A stretch of DNA of 8,286 nucleotides from Pyrobaculum sp. (GTDB lineage Archaea; Thermoproteota; Thermoprotei; Thermoproteales; Thermoproteaceae), in assembly GCA_022759345.1 (NCBI GenBank), contig JAEMPK010000111.1:1-8286 (forward strand). Direction: 5' to 3'. Position 1 is the first letter of the stretch. Every line of letters starts with the position of its first letter. The position numbers and the translations under genes were made by a program. A model generated the notes under the pieces. It was given only the letters and a program-made list of their open reading frames with translations, was not told where the DNA came from and ran no database searches. Positions 5,829 to 8,286 of the stretch are shown here, piece by piece.

Positions 5829-7484
5829 ATGAGTCAGGCAGTATTGACCCAGATAGGAGGCGTACCAGTGCTCGTATTGAAAGAAGGTACGCAAAGAGCA
5901 TTCGGAAAAGAGGCTTTGAGACTTAACATAATGATTGCCAGAGCCATCTCCGAGGTCATGAGGACGACTCTCGGCCCGAAGGGTATGGATAAGATGCTCA
6001 TCGACTCGCTTGGCGACATAACCATCACCAACGACGGCGCCACTATACTGGACGAGATGGACGTACAGCACCCCATCGCCAAGCTCCTAGTGGAGATCTC
6101 CAAATCGCAGGAGGAGGAGGCCGGCGACGGAACCACCACCGCAGTTGTTTTGGCAGGCGCCTTGCTTGAGGAGGCTCAGAGACTCCTCGACATGAACATC
6201 CACCCAACCATTGTGGTGAGCGGCTTTAAGAAGGCTCTCGACGTGGCTATCGACCACCTGCGCAAAGTCGCTGTGCCTGTAAACAGGTCTGATACAGACA
6301 CGTTGAAGAAGATCGCCATGACTTCAATGGGTGGGAAGATCTCCGAGACCGTGAAAGAGTACTTCGCCGACTTGGCGGTGAAGGCAGTGTTGCAGGTTGC
6401 CGAGGAGAGGAACGGCAAGTGGTATGTCGATCTTGACAATATCCAGATCGTAAAGAAGCACGGAGGCTCCCTCCTAGATACACAACTTGTCTACGGTATA
6501 ATAGTTGACAAGGAGGTGGTTCACGCCGCCATGCCGAAGAGGGTTGTCAACGCCAAAATTGCCCTCCTTGACGCGCCGCTGGAGGTGGAGAAGCCCGAAA
6601 TAGATGCCGAGATTAGGATAAACGACCCCACTCAGATGAAGGCGTTCCTAGAGGAAGAGGAGCGTATCCTCAAGAATTACGTGGATAAGCTCAAGTCGCT
6701 TGGCGTCACTGCTCTCTTCACTACAAAGGGCATTGACGACATTGCGCAGTACTATCTAGCCAAGGCCGGTATACTTGCAGTGAGACGCGTCAAGCGTAGC
6801 GACATCGAGAAGCTGGTGAGAGCCACCGGCGCCAGGCTGGTAACCAACATTGAGGACTTAACCGAGGCAGACCTAGGCTTCGCTGGACTCGTAGAAGAGA
6901 GACGCGTCGGCGACGAAAAGATGGTATTTGTAGAGCAGTGTAAAAACCCGAGAGCCGTCTCAATCTTGGTGAGAGGCGGGTTTGAGCGCCTAGTGGACGA
7001 GGCCGAGCGGAACTTGGACGATGCCTTGTCTGTGGTGGCTGACGTTGTAGAGGAGCCGTACATACTGCCAGCCGGTGGCGCCGCGGAGGTTGAGGCCGCC
7101 AAGGCCGTTAGGGCGTTTGCGCCCAAGGTCGGCGGAAGAGAGCAATACGCTGTAGAGGCCTTCGCAAGGGCGCTTGAGGCCATTCCGAAGGCCCTGGCGG
7201 AGAACGCAGGTCTTGACCCCATCGACATCTTAACAGAACTGACGCACAAACATGAGCAGCCTGACGGCTGGAGATATGGCCTAGACGTATATCAAGGCAA
7301 AGTCGTCGACATGATGGCGCTCGGGCTCATTGAGCCTCTTACCGTAAAGCTTAATGCGTTAAAGGTAGCCGTAGAGGCTGCCTCGATGATACTGCGCATC
7401 GACGAAATAATTGCTGCCTCGAAGCTTGAGAAGGAGGAGAAGAAAGAAGGAGAGAAGGGCGAGGAGAAGAAAGAATTCGACTAA
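5829..7484 (+). CDS. thsA: thermosome subunit (group II chaperonin)
   Basis: Subunit of the double-ring cytosolic chaperonin that folds proteins using ATP and a built-in lid. It has 551 residues, normal for the family. The equatorial domain carries LGPKGMDKML (48-57), TNDGATIL (67-74, with D69) and the nucleotide-binding GDGTTT (99-104). The intermediate domain segment ERNLDDALSVV (393-403) places the probable catalytic aspartate at D398, and the conserved glycine-rich block is AGGAAEVEAA (415-424). The apical domain, including the helical lid protrusion, lies at about 215-370. The C-terminus is a Lys/Glu-rich tail (533-551) ending in EFD, not the Gly-Met repeat found in many group II chaperonins. 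I cannot tell from one gene whether this is the alpha or beta paralogue, so the symbol is tentative. It has its own promoter after map, and ends four bases from a convergent membrane-protein gene. Confidence 0.95.
   Translation: MSQAVLTQIGGVPVLVLKEGTQRAFGKEALRLNIMIARAISEVMRTTLGPKGMDKMLIDSLGDITITNDGATILDEMDVQHPIAKLLVEISKSQEEEAGDGTTTAVVLAGALLEEAQRLLDMNIHPTIVVSGFKKALDVAIDHLRKVAVPVNRSDTDTLKKIAMTSMGGKISETVKEYFADLAVKAVLQVAEERNGKWYVDLDNIQIVKKHGGSLLDTQLVYGIIVDKEVVHAAMPKRVVNAKIALLDAPLEVEKPEIDAEIRINDPTQMKAFLEEEERILKNYVDKLKSLGVTALFTTKGIDDIAQYYLAKAGILAVRRVKRSDIEKLVRATGARLVTNIEDLTEADLGFAGLVEERRVGDEKMVFVEQCKNPRAVSILVRGGFERLVDEAERNLDDALSVVADVVEEPYILPAGGAAEVEAAKAVRAFAPKVGGREQYAVEAFARALEAIPKALAENAGLDPIDILTELTHKHEQPDGWRYGLDVYQGKVVDMMALGLIEPLTVKLNALKVAVEAASMILRIDEIIAASKLEKEEKKEGEKGEEKKEFD
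7428..7475. repeat. homopurine/homopyrimidine tract at the thermosome 3' end
   Basis: Forty-eight bases of the plus strand are purine except one C at 7460; bases 7428-7459 are an unbroken 32-base run. The tract encodes the Lys/Glu tail of the thermosome subunit through GAG, AAG and AAA/GAA codons. On the minus strand it is a pyrimidine tract starting just past the stop of the convergent 180-residue membrane protein, where a minus-strand transcript would be expected to end. It is simple sequence, not a transposable repeat. Confidence 0.7.
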
Positions 7485-7501
7485 TTTTTTAGAGGATTTT
7501 T
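7485..7501 (+). terminator. T-rich terminator after the thermosome gene
   Basis: TTTTTT (7485-7490) directly follows the TAA stop, with a second T5 run at 7497-7501. There is no hairpin, which fits archaeal intrinsic termination at T-tracts. The tract overlaps the stop of the convergent membrane-protein gene. Confidence 0.5.
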
Positions 7502-8031
7502 CTCGCTATTATCAACACGCCTATCATTATTACGGCGGTCACTACGTCTCTAAGCACGATGAGGTGGGGAAGCATTATAGATATAGACGTCGCAGTTATT
7601 ACAATCCTGCTGCGCGTCTTCAGGGCGGCGTAGCGCGCCTCGAAGAAGCGCGCCGCGGCGGACACAGTCTTCTTCTCCCTTTTGATGATGGGGTCTTCGA
7701 TCTGCGGCTCGGTGAGCATTCTGCGGATTAGGTGGTCCTTTGTGTAGAGGTCTTTCAAAACGGCGAAGTAGCCCCTCGCCACCATCTCGGCCTCCGGGTT
7801 TTTCACAAGTTTCCGCATCTTTTCCAGCGTCTTTCTATGTATCTTCTCGGCGAGCATTATGCCGAATACGAAGACCGCAACTGCGACGTGCTTAAGAGAT
7901 GAGTTAGTGAACAGAGCCAGACCGCTCAGAAGCACGCTCACCGATGAAGACGAGGCTAACACTAAGACAAGTCTATTGTAAGCTCTTTCGTGGAGTTCTT
8001 GTATTCTATAAGCAATGTAGTCACTTAACAT
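7489..8031 (-). CDS. membrane protein of unknown family, coupled to a secretion-type ATPase
   Basis: I do not recognise the family. The 180-residue product has two hydrophobic hairpins, near residues 21-41 with 46-61 and 142-160 with 163-178. They flank a charged, probably helical and cytoplasmic middle part (62-140, rich in K, R and E). The C-terminus is short and basic (ARKIL). The ATG at 8031 lies 11 bp inside the end of the upstream ATPase gene, in another frame, with a GGAG (8039-8036) four bases before the ATG, so translation is probably coupled and reinitiated. The context suggests a membrane partner of the ATPase, as GspF/TadC/FlaJ-type platform proteins are for their ATPases. However, it is much shorter than those and I see no shared motif, so this role is inferred. 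It is convergent with the thermosome gene, with four bases between the stops. Confidence 0.75.
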   Translation of the reverse strand: MLSDYIAYRIQELHERAYNRLVLVLASSSSVSVLLSGLALFTNSSLKHVAVAVFVFGIMLAEKIHRKTLEKMRKLVKNPEAEMVARGYFAVLKDLYTKDHLIRRMLTEPQIEDPIIKREKKTVSAAARFFEARYAALKTRSRIVITATSISIMLPHLIVLRDVVTAVIMIGVLIIARKIL

Positions 8032-8286
8032 ATATCTCCGCCACCCGCCTCTCTATGGTTGTTGAGTAGCGCTTTGCAAGCTGTACAACGGCCATGTTCT
8101 TCACCTCGACGTATTTCTCCAGTCTCTTCAACGCGTCGTCTATAGTCGTCGAGTGCATCGTAGCGAGTGTCTGCAACCCTATTTCGGTGGCGACTCTGAA
8201 TGCGTGAAAATGGTCCTCGTACTGCAGTTCACCTATAAACACCACGTCGATGTTTCTGTTTAGAGAGGCGTAGATCTGCCTCACCT
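8021..8286 (-). CDS. secretion ATPase of the VirB11/PilT/GspE family, C-terminal part only
   Basis: This is the C-terminal 87 codons of a hexameric ATPase of the type II/IV secretion and pilus superfamily; the N-terminal part and Walker A lie beyond the window. Counting from codon 8284, the Walker B region is VVFIGEL (14-20, E19), preceded by VRQIYASLNRNID, which matches the usual arrangement of a helix before the aspartate strand. The His box is LATMHSTT (40-47, H44), followed by the RL pair of the signature (ALKRLEKY, 51-58). The protein ends about 30 residues later, with no C-terminal KH domain of the kind seen in archaeal PIN-ATPases. It probably powers assembly or retraction of a surface filament, or secretion or DNA transfer; which one cannot be told. 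Its stop overlaps the next gene by 11 bp. Confidence 0.82.
   Translation of the reverse strand, partial: VRQIYASLNRNIDVVFIGELQYEDHFHAFRVATEIGLQTLATMHSTTIDDALKRLEKYVEVKNMAVVQLAKRYSTTIERRVAEIYVK
8036..8046 (-). promoter_or_regulatory. ribosome binding site for the membrane-protein gene
   Basis: The minus strand reads GGTGGCGGAG before the ATG at 8031, with GGAG at 8039-8036. It lies in the coding sequence of the ATPase, as expected for an internal operon start, and supports the 8031 start over later methionines. Confidence 0.5.

Noticed and set aside
6752..7249. Minus-strand 165-codon open frame inside the thermosome gene
   Set aside because: Its Ser/Ala/Thr-rich composition is typical of an antisense shadow, and it lies wholly within a strong gene.
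7411..7731. Plus-strand 106-codon open frame across the thermosome 3' end
   Set aside because: It is an Arg-rich frame shadow produced by the purine tract and by the antisense of the membrane-protein gene.
1..8286. tRNA, rRNA, CRISPR arrays, insertion sequences and inteins
   Set aside because: I looked on both strands and saw no cloverleaf, spaced repeats, transposase frame or terminal repeats, and the polB motifs are uninterrupted.

Overview
The window looks like chromosomal DNA of a hyperthermophilic crenarchaeon of the Thermoproteales, most likely Pyrobaculum or a close relative. The case rests on gene content and signals seen here. There is an archaeal family B DNA polymerase of 785 residues, an archaeal DnaG-type primase with an extra N-terminal decapeptide, a type II methionine aminopeptidase and a group II chaperonin (thermosome). 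First genes of transcripts start directly downstream of AT-rich TATA elements with no leader, while downstream genes in operons overlap their predecessor. The genus is inferred from recognition of the proteins, not from a database search.

Layout from left to right. Bases 1-801 (+) are the 3' part of a nucleoside/simple-sugar-type ABC permease gene that enters from outside the window. Tail to tail with it is a small minus-strand pair at 803-1251: a very short reading frame joined by an ATGA overlap to a small membrane protein. This pair diverges from polB (1293-3650, +) across a perfect 17-bp dyad that could supply TATA elements in both directions. polB converges on dnaG (3630-4832, -) and their ends overlap by 21 bp. 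dnaG diverges from map (4907-5782, +) across a 74-bp region with one TATA element per direction. The thermosome gene follows map on the same strand (5829-7484) with its own strong TATA element. The right end is a minus-strand operon entering from outside: the C-terminal part of a VirB11/PilT/GspE-like secretion ATPase (8021-8286), overlapping by 11 bp a four-helix membrane protein of unknown identity (7489-8031).

Functionally the core of the window is information processing and protein quality control: DNA replication and proofreading (PolB), a TOPRIM protein tied in archaea to priming and to the RNA exosome (DnaG), N-terminal methionine removal (Map) and ATP-driven folding (thermosome). It is flanked by membrane-associated genes for solute uptake and a possible secretion or pilus system. 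Coding density is extreme: the longest stretch without a gene is about 74 bp. I saw no tRNA, rRNA, CRISPR array, insertion sequence or intein. The least explained parts are the microORF/membrane-protein pair next to polB and the membrane protein coupled to the secretion-type ATPase.
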